Assembly: GCA_045600905.1 (NCBI GenBank)
Contig: JAZRYT010000121.1
Location: forward strand, 1 to 21,342
From: F23-D06 sp045600905
Lineage (GTDB): Bacteria; Bacteroidota; Bacteroidia; Bacteroidales; WCHB1-69
Reading direction: 5' to 3'
DNA length: 21,342 nt
A program made the translations under genes and the position numbers. The notes under the pieces are model-generated. The model was not told where the DNA came from and did no database searches. It saw only the letters and a list, made by a program, of their open reading frames with translations. This document shows positions 1 to 6,660 of this stretch, one piece after another (position 1 is the stretch's first letter; every line of letters begins with the position of its first letter).

Positions 1-430
1 GCATTACGGCGAGACAAAGTGCGACGCCGAACACAAAAAGCCAACGGTTTATCGAGCTTGTAGGTTTGACGATGTATCTGTGTATCAATTGGTAGATGAG
101 GACTATCAAAAAGAAAACCGGGATAATCGGCAAAATGGTGATTATGCATAATAGTAATGCGAAGAGACCACCCATAAAACATACGCAATACAAAACGAGC
201 ATCAGCGAAATGCCGTTCACAAAGCTGATGATTGCAGAACCAACGGGATGATCGATGATGGGATAGAGAATGATGGCGCAAAAGCAGACAGCAAGCAGGG
301 CTATTGCGTAAGGCACGGGCACGCCAAGTCCCTGTATCAGGAAATTGAAACCACTCAAAACAGCTAACATCACAGCATTGAGTATCGCCAAACGCTTGGG
401 CTCGGAAAAGAATTGTATGATTTTTTTCAT
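1..430 (-). CDS. Polytopic membrane protein, C-terminus beyond window
   Basis: The minus-strand frame is open from an ATG at 430 to the window edge, 143 codons with no stop, so the gene is partial at its 3' end. The protein begins MKKIIQFFSEPKRLAI and is very hydrophobic, with probable membrane segments near residues 17-35, 41-59, 64-88, 90-118 and 130-143. I recognise no family or catalytic motif. It lies downstream of the PH-like gene (604-1062) on the same strand, after a 173-bp gap in which I see no clear promoter or strong terminator. Its first 49 codons are nearly identical to the truncated copy at 1162-1383, which shows that this gene was partly duplicated. The reading frame is certain; the function is unknown. 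Confidence 0.75.
   Translation of the reverse strand, partial: MKKIIQFFSEPKRLAILNAVMLAVLSGFNFLIQGLGVPVPYAIALLAVCFCAIILYPIIDHPVGSAIISFVNGISLMLVLYCVCFMGGLFALLLCIITILPIIPVFFLIVLIYQLIHRYIVKPTSSINRWLFVFGVALCLAVM
280..430 (-). repeat. Direct repeat R2, intact-gene copy
   Basis: This stretch covers the start and first 49 or so codons of the partial membrane-protein gene. It matches 1233-1383 at a constant offset of 953 bp, with about 5 differences in 151 positions counted by eye (roughly 97% identity). Similarity stops just upstream of the start codon and again at about position 280, so the duplicated unit is the 5' end of the gene and not its promoter. Confidence 0.9.
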
Positions 431-603
431 AGGAAAAATTTTAGCGGCATAACGGCATAACCGTGAAATTATTGCGGCGAGCCGCACGAGTTAGGACAAC
501 TTTCATTTGTTGGGGGGGATCACATTAGACGTAATGAGTTCATTTCGCTGGCTCTATGTCCCAAAACAGGGATAACCGTTTGGCGACAATTGCCGATTTG
601 CCC

Positions 604-1062
604 CTATGCGTTCTCAGTTAAAAACAATCGTTCGATTTCATTGAAAACGTCAGTAAGTTCGCTGTTCGTAAGATTAAGGCCACATTTTCGTGTGAAATCC
701 GCGCACTGAATGATAATTCGCTCCTCGTCAAGTATGCTATTGTTTACGGAAATGCTTTGAATGTCTTTGCCAGAAATCAATTCTGATTTTTTGAGAAAAA
801 GCACCTTCCGGGTAACAATCAAATTTTCTTCATCGGTGGAAAGAATCTCCTTGCCGAGCGTACGCCATAGAATGCTGTTTAGAGACAGGATGCTTGTGAT
901 AATGAGGGCGAGAATATTCAGTGCCTTTGTCCACCAAACATGGCAATCGTCTAAAGTGAAAATACATATTAAAGGCATAAGTACAAGAGGGATGAAATAC
1001 CCACCTTGATTGATTAGAGATAAATCAATGATACACGGTTTGCTTGTGATGATTGTCCTCAT
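604..1062 (-). CDS. Small two-TM protein with PH-like C-terminal domain
   Basis: Product of 152 aa. Two membrane segments are visible at about residues 22-38 and 47-66, followed by a soluble tail (about 70-150) made of alternating beta-like stretches and a final amphipathic helix. Layout and composition resemble small bacterial membrane proteins carrying a PH-like (bPH) domain, but no diagnostic motif is present and the family assignment is inference. The chosen start, ATG at 1062, opens the peptide MRTIITSKPCI, which is also encoded at the start of the S41-like gene at 3433. A TACTTTTG -7 box lies 24-31 bp upstream of the ATG. The gene is AT-rich compared with the housekeeping genes to the right. 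It may be co-transcribed with the membrane-protein gene at 1-430. Confidence 0.65.
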   Translation of the reverse strand: MRTIITSKPCIIDLSLINQGGYFIPLVLMPLICIFTLDDCHVWWTKALNILALIITSILSLNSILWRTLGKEILSTDEENLIVTRKVLFLKKSELISGKDIQSISVNNSILDEERIIIQCADFTRKCGLNLTNSELTDVFNEIERLFLTENA

Positions 1063-1120
1063 GAGATTGTACGTTAGTGATGGCGCAAAAGTACGAAAAA
1101 TGCAGTAATGCGGGAATGCG
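1030..1120 (-). repeat. Direct repeat R1, copy A (promoter plus leader)
   Basis: About 91 bp match 3401-3491 at a constant offset of 2371, with about 10 differences by eye (roughly 90% identity). The unit contains a TACTTTTG promoter box, the untranslated leader, the ATG and the first 11 codons of the PH-like gene. Within the 33 coding bases the only three differences (1030, 1033, 1051) are at third codon positions and are all synonymous, so the repeated start peptide has probably been translated in both copies. Confidence 0.9.
1086..1093 (-). promoter_or_regulatory. -7 box TACTTTTG for the PH-like gene
   Basis: On the minus strand this reads TACTTTTG followed by CGCC, a full match to the Bacteroidota -7 consensus TAnnTTTG. 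It is conserved in the second copy of the repeat (3457-3464). No convincing -33 TTTG is seen at the usual spacing. Confidence 0.6.
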
Positions 1121-1161
1121 GCAATTGAGGACGTTCGTTCTTTTATGGAAGAGAATCAACG

Positions 1162-1383
1162 CTAATCGTAAGCGAATGTTGCACCTGACGGCGCAATGGG
1201 GTTGGAATGACACGCGATATGATTGGGCAAATAAAGGCAGACGGCAAGCAGGGCTATTGCGTAAGGCACGGGCACGCCAAGTCCCTGTATCAGGAAATTG
1301 AAACCACTCAAAACAGCTAACATCACAGCATTGAGTATCGCCAAACGCTTGGGCTCGGAAAAGAACCGTGTGATTTTTTTCAT
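1162..1383 (-). pseudogene. Truncated duplicate of the 1-430 membrane-protein gene
   Basis: The frame from ATG at 1383 encodes 73 aa. The first 49 residues (MKKITRFFSEPKRLAI and on to LLAVC) match the intact gene at 1-430 with only two substitutions near the start. After that the DNA similarity ends and the frame reads 24 unrelated residues to a TAG at 1162. It lies 22 bp downstream of the S41-like stop codon, so it could be transcribed with that gene, but only one to two membrane segments remain. The simplest reading is a gene remnant left by duplication or recombination. A short functional membrane peptide cannot be excluded. Confidence 0.75.
1233..1383 (-). repeat. Direct repeat R2, truncated-gene copy
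   Basis: Partner of 280-430, about 97% identical by eye. The high identity next to the roughly 90% identity of repeat R1 suggests either a more recent duplication or coding constraint on this segment. Confidence 0.9.
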
Positions 1384-1405
1384 AAACTATGCTTTAATAT
1401 GTTAT

Positions 1406-3433
1406 TTACTTGATATGATTCTGATTCCCAATTATCTCTAAACATTCCTGGATGATTTTATCCGGATTTCCTGACGAAAGTTCATCTAAATCAAGTGGAA
1501 TTTCATAATCAGGGAGCACGCCTCTTCCATAAGGGAAAACGATGTTATCTTTGTCCAGATAGATTTTGACCATTGGAACACAAATTTCGATATTAGAATT
1601 GGGAAGGAGTATATTGGCAAATTTCTCTGCATTCATTTGCGTAATGGAGCTCCCCGTCTCTCTGCCTACGATATATCCTTTGTGGTATTTTTTGAAGTGA
1701 TAGGCAAATGTGGCGGCAGCGGAAAGTGTACGATGGTCCGTCAACACATATACTTGCCCATCATAGTGTGTGAAAGCATCCGGATAGATTGTTTCAGGAT
1801 TATCAAACACATACCCTTTGTTTTCTAACAGATGATATTCTAAGAACAATTCAATATCTTGGGGAAGATTCAGGCAATGGTTGAGGAATCCAAAGTCTTT
1901 CTGTTTATTTACATATTTTGATTCAAACAAAGTGAAGGGTTCATCGGCAAAATAGGAAAATAGTTTCCCTTCTGTTTCGGAGTTTCCACCATCGTTGTTT
2001 CGAACGTCAATAATCAAGTTTGGGATGTTTTTTCGGTTCAGCAGTTGCAAAAAATGGCTGATAGAATCTATTTCAAGTTCATTCAACTCAAATGAGTTGA
2101 TACCCAAATAAGCAGTTGTGTCATTTAATAGATTCATTGATAAATCATTATTCCAAAAGAAATGGCTAAACCAGTTTTGAGAATAGGATTTGCAAACCTG
2201 CTTACCTTTGCTCTGATTTTGAACGATTGAGTAACCAATGTGAGTTCCATCATCTAAAAGAAGATCAAAGTGGTCTGTCTTCTCATCATAGTTCAAATAA
2301 TTGAATCCAAATAAAGCCAAATTGTATGAAGGAGTACTTTTGACCAGCCCATCCGTCGTTGAAAAATTATGACTTCGCATCAGCCGAATGACGGAATCTT
2401 CCGTAATTCCATTGATGGACATAATATGTTTGCCCCAGTAGGAATCATATTCCGGCATAGTTCGGGTGATTATCAATGAATCATTAAGAAGGCCGAAAGC
2501 AGCATCATGCAATTTGAAATTGCTTGCATTATACTTGGATTTAGGAATAGTGCTAATCACCAAATGATTATCGTGTTGGAATGAAATCAGCTCTTGGAGT
2601 ATCGTGAAAAAATCTCGATATAGAATCCTTTCCGGTATTCTTTCTCTAAGATTATTGATAACGGAATCCCATTGTTTGGTAGTGCAATAATCGTATAATC
2701 CCGGATATATTTCATTTAATGTGGCAATCAAATAATCATAATCTTCAACAGCTTCGGATTTAGAAAGATAGGTTACATTCTTCTCAATTATAGGGTGAAA
2801 AGTGGTCTTTAAACCGAAAGGACTCATTGGATCCGATGCTTGACCTTCTTTTTCAATGGAAATTGCAATTGTTGGAACAGCTATTCTTTGAAAAAAGAAA
2901 CCAATATGCCCGATAGTATCTCCTTGACTAATTCGTTGCCCAGTTTTGAAATGTTGAATGGGACGTATTCCTTCCAAATAAACAATTTGTCCATCGGAAG
3001 TTTTTATGCCAATGGTAACGGAAAGGTATTGTGTTATATATTTTTTTTGAGGAAATTGTTTTTGAATGGCAGAAACATCCTTTCCCCAATTGTTTGTTGG
3101 AGCATATCCAATAAAGTCACAACTTGTTAGATTGTTGTAATAAGTATAATTAAATGTCTGCACGATGCCATCCACAGGTGCTAAGACAATGGAATTAAGG
3201 TCACTCGAAATAATGAGTTTATTATTATTCTTTTCCCCGCTTATAACATCGTTCGGTCGATATACAACCCCTACTCCAGTCTGTTTGCCAGCTATGGGCC
3301 ATAAATAAAGAGGTGATTGTGCTTGACAACAAACAGAAGTAAACAATAGAACAATCAAATATATTTTCTTCGTAACGTGATAATTCTTTTGATTGAACGT
3401 AATGCACGGTTTGCTTGTGATAATTGTCCTCAT
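1406..3433 (-). CDS. Secreted S41-family protease-like protein with degenerate M23-like N-domain
   Basis: Product of 675 aa from ATG 3433; an in-frame ATG at 3445 exists, but 3433 aligns with the start of the related leader at 1062. The N-terminus is unusual: about 20 leader residues (MRTIITSKPCI...) precede a signal-peptide-like segment (KKIYLIVLLFTSVCCQAQ, about 22-39), and no ATG or GTG lies closer to it. Residues about 70-205 resemble an M23/LytM beta-sheet domain (VLAPVDGIV, then ISQGDTIGHIGFF), but the metal-binding HxH is replaced by ISIEK, so metallopeptidase activity is unlikely. Residues about 225-640 resemble a tricorn-type S41 domain, with IIDVRNNDGGN and a TLSAAATF motif placing the probable nucleophile at Ser571. 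Expected location is periplasm or cell surface. The gene is AT-rich compared with the central genes, suggesting accessory origin. The substrate is unknown. Confidence 0.75.
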   Translation of the reverse strand: MRTIITSKPCITFNQKNYHVTKKIYLIVLLFTSVCCQAQSPLYLWPIAGKQTGVGVVYRPNDVISGEKNNNKLIISSDLNSIVLAPVDGIVQTFNYTYYNNLTSCDFIGYAPTNNWGKDVSAIQKQFPQKKYITQYLSVTIGIKTSDGQIVYLEGIRPIQHFKTGQRISQGDTIGHIGFFFQRIAVPTIAISIEKEGQASDPMSPFGLKTTFHPIIEKNVTYLSKSEAVEDYDYLIATLNEIYPGLYDYCTTKQWDSVINNLRERIPERILYRDFFTILQELISFQHDNHLVISTIPKSKYNASNFKLHDAAFGLLNDSLIITRTMPEYDSYWGKHIMSINGITEDSVIRLMRSHNFSTTDGLVKSTPSYNLALFGFNYLNYDEKTDHFDLLLDDGTHIGYSIVQNQSKGKQVCKSYSQNWFSHFFWNNDLSMNLLNDTTAYLGINSFELNELEIDSISHFLQLLNRKNIPNLIIDVRNNDGGNSETEGKLFSYFADEPFTLFESKYVNKQKDFGFLNHCLNLPQDIELFLEYHLLENKGYVFDNPETIYPDAFTHYDGQVYVLTDHRTLSAAATFAYHFKKYHKGYIVGRETGSSITQMNAEKFANILLPNSNIEICVPMVKIYLDKDNIVFPYGRGVLPDYEIPLDLDELSSGNPDKIIQECLEIIGNQNHIK

Positions 3434-3491
3434 ACGATTGTACATTAGTGGTGGCGCAAAAGTACGAAAAATGCGGTAGTGCGGGAATACG
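3401..3491 (-). repeat. Direct repeat R1, copy B (promoter plus leader)
   Basis: Partner of 1030-1120, about 90% identical. Here the promoter, leader and first 11 codons are joined to the S41-like gene instead of the PH-like gene. Similarity ends immediately after the codon for the Ile in SKPCI. Confidence 0.9.
3457..3464 (-). promoter_or_regulatory. -7 box TACTTTTG for the S41-like gene
   Basis: Minus-strand TACTTTTG matches TAnnTTTG and lies 24-31 bp upstream of the ATG at 3433, exactly as in the copy at 1086-1093. Confidence 0.6.
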
Positions 3492-3521
3492 AAGATGAGA
3501 TGATTCCGTTAAACCTTAAAC

Positions 3522-3552
3522 AAAAAAAGGGACGTCGCAGTGCGGCGTCCCC
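3522..3552 (-). terminator. Rho-independent terminator after the POT transporter gene
   Basis: A 10-bp stem (3529-3538 with 3542-3551, one G-T wobble) and a 3-nt loop are followed on the minus strand by seven T residues (3528-3522). It sits 27 bp past the stop codon of the POT gene. Confidence 0.9.
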
Positions 3553-3578
3553 TCGTATAAAACTATGTAAAGAAAGAA

Positions 3579-5219
3579 TTATTTCGTAATTCTTTCAAGC
3601 CATTTAAGCATACCGAACATAACGCCCATAGCCACAATACAGATGATGAAGAATATCAACCAGCAGAGCCACAAGTTGGGTAATTTGTTATAGAAGATAG
3701 GTCCGAGGAGGATTAACAAGTTACCGATAGCCGTAGCGCTTAACCACAAACCTTGGCAAATACCTTGGATGTGTTTCGGGGCGATTTTAGAAACGAAGCT
3801 TAATCCGAGTGGAGAAATGAATAATTCTGCAACGGTGAGGAAGAAATATACGACTAACATTACCCAAGCGCCTGCTTTCATACCGGTTTGAGTTTCTACA
3901 TCGAGAGCACGATAAGCATCGCCAGATGGATAACCGCTAACACTGCTCAATACTGTCAAGAACAGATAAGCACAAGCAGTAATACCCATACCGAGGGCAA
4001 TCTTGCGAGGTGTGGAGATTTTGCGGCCCCATTTTGTGCCAAAAATCAACATAATGATAGGGGTGAGCAAAATAACCAAACAAGGATTCACACATTGCCA
4101 GATTTCAGGAGCAATAGAAGAAGTGTTGACAAAGTCACGGGCAAAGAAAGAGAGTGATTCTCCATTTTGGTGGAAGGACATCCAGAAAAATACGCAAACA
4201 CCCAATACGGCATACAAACCAGCCATACGTTGTTTGATTTCTTTAGCCATAGCGGCTTTTTCTTCTGCTGTATAGACAACAGCCTTTTCTTCAGCGTCAT
4301 TAGCAGCTTTCTTAACAGGATCCGGCATACCTTTCTTTGTACAGACAAAGATGACGAAAGAGATAAGCATTGCGCAAACAGAAGCAATGAAGGAGAAGTG
4401 AACACCGGTGTTGAAGGTTGTCAAATAATCTGTACAAGCTTGCGCCATATTGGCTACACCATCAGGGTTGCATTGAGCCATCAAAGTGTTCAGATTTTCC
4501 ATAGATTGAGCATTGATTGTGCCATTGTTGAATTGGTGGCACAAAGCAGGAAGGCTGGCATTGTAGGTCATACCTTTAACACCCAACCACCATTGACGCA
4601 ATACAGGAGCGATAAATGGAGCTACGACACCACCGATATTGATGAACACGTAGAAAATTTGGAAACCAGGGTCACGTTTGGATTGAGCTTCTTTCAATGC
4701 TTCAGGGCCTTTTTTGGCAGCTTCAGCTTCAAAATTGTCATACATCTGACCAACAATAGCTTGTAAGTTTCCTTTGAACAAACCATTACCAAATGCGATA
4801 ACCAGAAGAGCGAAACAAGTAAGAGCCAAAACAATGCCTTTACTTGAAGGTGTTGCCATAATTGGAATAGAAAGAATAATGTAACCACAAGCCATCGTTA
4901 ACAAACCGGCTTGAATGGTGCCTTTATAATTCTGCAATTTATCGGCAATAATACCACCCGGCAAACTCAATACGTAAATTGAAAAATAGAAAATACTGTA
5001 GATGATACCTGCAATATGATCTGGAATACCAAACTTAGAGCAAATGAACAATACTAACACGGCATTCATAATATAATAGCCGAAACGTTCGCCCATATTG
5101 CTCAATGCAGCTGCAATCAAGCCCTTTGGATGTCCTTTCTTTGCTTCACGAACATAAAGAATAACAGCAACAACCACAATAATTGCTACTGTCAAGATTA
5201 CATAACCTAATGTTGACAT
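3579..5219 (-). CDS. POT/PTR2-family peptide transporter (MFS)
   Basis: Product of 546 aa, the usual length for proton-coupled oligopeptide transporters of the inner membrane, with about 12-14 hydrophobic segments. Family signatures are NMGERFGYY at residues 41-49 (first helix motif) and FYVFINIGG at 189-197 (the PTR2 FYxxINxG motif). In characterised POT proteins the first motif is ExxERFxYY, with both Glu taking part in proton coupling; here the first Glu position is Asn41, while Glu44 and Arg45 remain. An extra hydrophobic helix (residues 5-23) precedes the canonical first helix. The gene follows trxA by 39 bp with no visible promoter between them, so the two are probably co-transcribed. 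Two cytosolic peptidases encoded nearby (8231-10923) could process imported peptides. Substrate specificity cannot be read from sequence. Confidence 0.9.
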   Translation of the reverse strand: MSTLGYVILTVAIIVVVAVILYVREAKKGHPKGLIAAALSNMGERFGYYIMNAVLVLFICSKFGIPDHIAGIIYSIFYFSIYVLSLPGGIIADKLQNYKGTIQAGLLTMACGYIILSIPIMATPSSKGIVLALTCFALLVIAFGNGLFKGNLQAIVGQMYDNFEAEAAKKGPEALKEAQSKRDPGFQIFYVFINIGGVVAPFIAPVLRQWWLGVKGMTYNASLPALCHQFNNGTINAQSMENLNTLMAQCNPDGVANMAQACTDYLTTFNTGVHFSFIASVCAMLISFVIFVCTKKGMPDPVKKAANDAEEKAVVYTAEEKAAMAKEIKQRMAGLYAVLGVCVFFWMSFHQNGESLSFFARDFVNTSSIAPEIWQCVNPCLVILLTPIIMLIFGTKWGRKISTPRKIALGMGITACAYLFLTVLSSVSGYPSGDAYRALDVETQTGMKAGAWVMLVVYFFLTVAELFISPLGLSFVSKIAPKHIQGICQGLWLSATAIGNLLILLGPIFYNKLPNLWLCWLIFFIICIVAMGVMFGMLKWLERITK

Positions 5220-5258
5220 AAAAAAGTATTTTAGTTAATGAATAAATGAAAATTCAAC

Positions 5259-5573
5259 TTATTTGTACATCTCGATTTTCTTGGCGATTTCCTCTTTGGG
5301 AACACGTCCTACGAGAGTGTCTTTCAATTCGCCACCTTTGACAAAGACCAACATCGGGATATTCATTACACCAAACTGCATGGCGATATCGTTGTTTTCA
5401 TCCACGTCGCATTTGCCTATAACGACTTGGCCTTCGTATTCTGCAGCCAATTCGTCGATGGTCGGACCAAGTGCCTTGCAAGGGCCACACCACTGTGCCC
5501 AGAAGTCGATAACAACTAATTTATCACCGCCTGTGAGTGATTCAAAATTTGAAGAGTCAATTGCTAATGCCAT
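5259..5573 (-). CDS. trxA: Thioredoxin
   Basis: Product of 104 aa, full length for a single-domain cytosolic thioredoxin. The redox site is WCGPC at residues 28-32, in the context FWAQWCGPCKAL, and the conserved cis-proline is Pro73 in MNIPM. There is no signal peptide. It is expected to reduce protein disulfides in the cytoplasm using electrons from thioredoxin reductase, which is not encoded in this window. It is the first gene of a probable two-gene unit with the POT transporter. The ATG at 5573 is supported by alignment with the family N-terminus and by the promoter box 40-47 bp upstream. Confidence 0.95.
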   Translation of the reverse strand: MALAIDSSNFESLTGGDKLVVIDFWAQWCGPCKALGPTIDELAAEYEGQVVIGKCDVDENNDIAMQFGVMNIPMLVFVKGGELKDTLVGRVPKEEIAKKIEMYK

Positions 5574-5612
5574 AATAATGTTATTTTAAGTTTATAATTT
5601 TTTTCAAGGGCG

Positions 5613-5620
5613 CAAACGTA
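5613..5620 (-). promoter_or_regulatory. -7 box TACGTTTG for trxA
   Basis: Minus-strand TACGTTTG followed by CG matches TAnnTTTG and lies 40-47 bp upstream of the trxA ATG. A T-rich stretch lies upstream instead of a clear -33 TTTG. Confidence 0.6.
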
Positions 5621-5679
5621 CATAAAAAAAACGAATTTTACGCCAATGAATAAAAATAAAAAAGTCAAGACACTTTTGC

Positions 5680-5687
5680 TATCTTTG
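5680..5687 (+). promoter_or_regulatory. -7 box TATCTTTG, plus strand
   Basis: Exact match to the most common Bacteroidota -7 form. It lies about 300 bp upstream of the T9SS protein start, so it would give a long leader. No clear -33 element is seen. Confidence 0.45.
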
Positions 5688-5749
5688 TAGGCAAATTGGT
5701 CGGATATTTCTGCCGCCAAAGAAAATAATTGTCTTTTTCAACAGCCAAT

Positions 5750-5800
5750 TTTTTTGTATTTTCGCGCCTCACTTTGAAGTTTCAAGTTTACCAATTATCG
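5750..5800 (+). repeat. Promoter-like repeat P, copy 1
   Basis: TTTTTTGTATTTTCGCGCCT at 5750 onward recurs at 8148 onward, and both copies continue after a variable gap into AGTTTACCAATTATCG. It contains the -7-like box TATTTTCG (5757-5764). The same upstream element therefore serves two different genes, the T9SS protein and pepP. Confidence 0.65.
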
Positions 5801-6255
5801 CAACAACAAATTAAGATGTGAAGTGTATCCACATTCCGAGTTTGAAATGAGAGTTAGAATAAAAGGTTTGCCAATATCGCATTGAAAACTGCTGAAACAG
5901 ATTTTCTTGTTTGTTTGCGACCCGTTTCATATTATAAACATCCTTTAATTGTTTAGTTGTTTTTATGTTTAGTAATAAATCATAATATATGAAGAAAACA
6001 CTACTTTCATTGGTATGGGCTTTGTCCTGCCTTATCGCAACAGCCCAACTGGCAGCACCAACACTTTATTCTCCATCCGACAGTTTGGGAAACGCCTATA
6101 CTAGACAAAACCTGCAATGGTACAAAGTGACGAATGCCACCGGTTACACCTTCCAGTTGGACACTGCGGCCACTTTTGATTCTCCTCTTTTGTACGAGGC
6201 CCAGCAAAGTGCTTCTTCCAGCACCTACCAATCCCGATACCAGTATGATATGTTG

Positions 6256-6351
6256 TATGGCACGATGTACTACTGGCGGGTGCGCGCCATCAATGCCGTG
6301 GACACCTCCGGCTGGTCCGACATCTGGCAGCTGCATACCACCGATCGCGTG
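6256..6351 (+). repeat. FN3 repeat DNA, copy 1
   Basis: This 96-bp segment matches 6565-6660 at an offset of 309 bp (103 codons), with about 13 differences by eye, only 4 of them in the first 67 bases. It marks a fairly recent in-frame duplication of one FN3-like domain. The interrupting TAG lies between the two copies. Confidence 0.85.
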
Positions 6352-6564
6352 TTGTTATATTCTCCCTCAAGCGACACAAGCATCACGACAGGCTATTACA
6401 CACGTTAGCAGTTCCAGTGGTATAATTCCAGGGGTTCCTCTTCCTATATTATGCAACTGGACACGACGCCCAATTTCAACTCTCCCATTCTTCGCAGTTT
6501 TACAAAAACCAATTCCCAAAGCAACACGGACACCTACTTGTCCTATAGCGTCAACGATATGCGC

Positions 6565-6660
6565 TATGGCACGATGTACTACTGGCGAGTGTGTGCCATC
6601 AATGCCGTGGACACCTCCGGTTGGTCCGACACTTGGCAATTCCACACGACCGATCACGTT
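6565..6660 (+). repeat. FN3 repeat DNA, copy 2
   Basis: Second copy of the segment at 6256-6351. Both encode MYYWRV(R/C)AINAVDTSGWSD. Confidence 0.85.

Larger units (their letters stand above)
5574..5988. other. 415-bp divergent intergenic region between trxA and the T9SS protein
   Basis: The region holds a minus-strand promoter box for trxA (5613-5620), two plus-strand -7-like boxes (5680-5687 and 5757-5764) and a stretch shared with the region upstream of pepP. The rest, about 5805-5988, looks like a long AT-rich leader. I see no convincing gene; a 12-codon ATG frame at 5847-5885 is recorded among the rejected items. Confidence 0.6.

Noticed and set aside
5847..5885. Twelve-codon frame MRVRIKGLPISH in the leader of the T9SS protein gene
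   Set aside because: It looks like a plausible protein start, but it ends after 12 codons with no second copy or partner to support it, and there is no ribosome-binding site. It may be a leader peptide or remnant, but the evidence is too thin.
6406..6408. TAG recoded as Gln across the genome
   Set aside because: dnaG, pepT, the truncated gene at 1162 and the FN3 gene itself all end in TAG at sensible family lengths, so TAG works as a stop.
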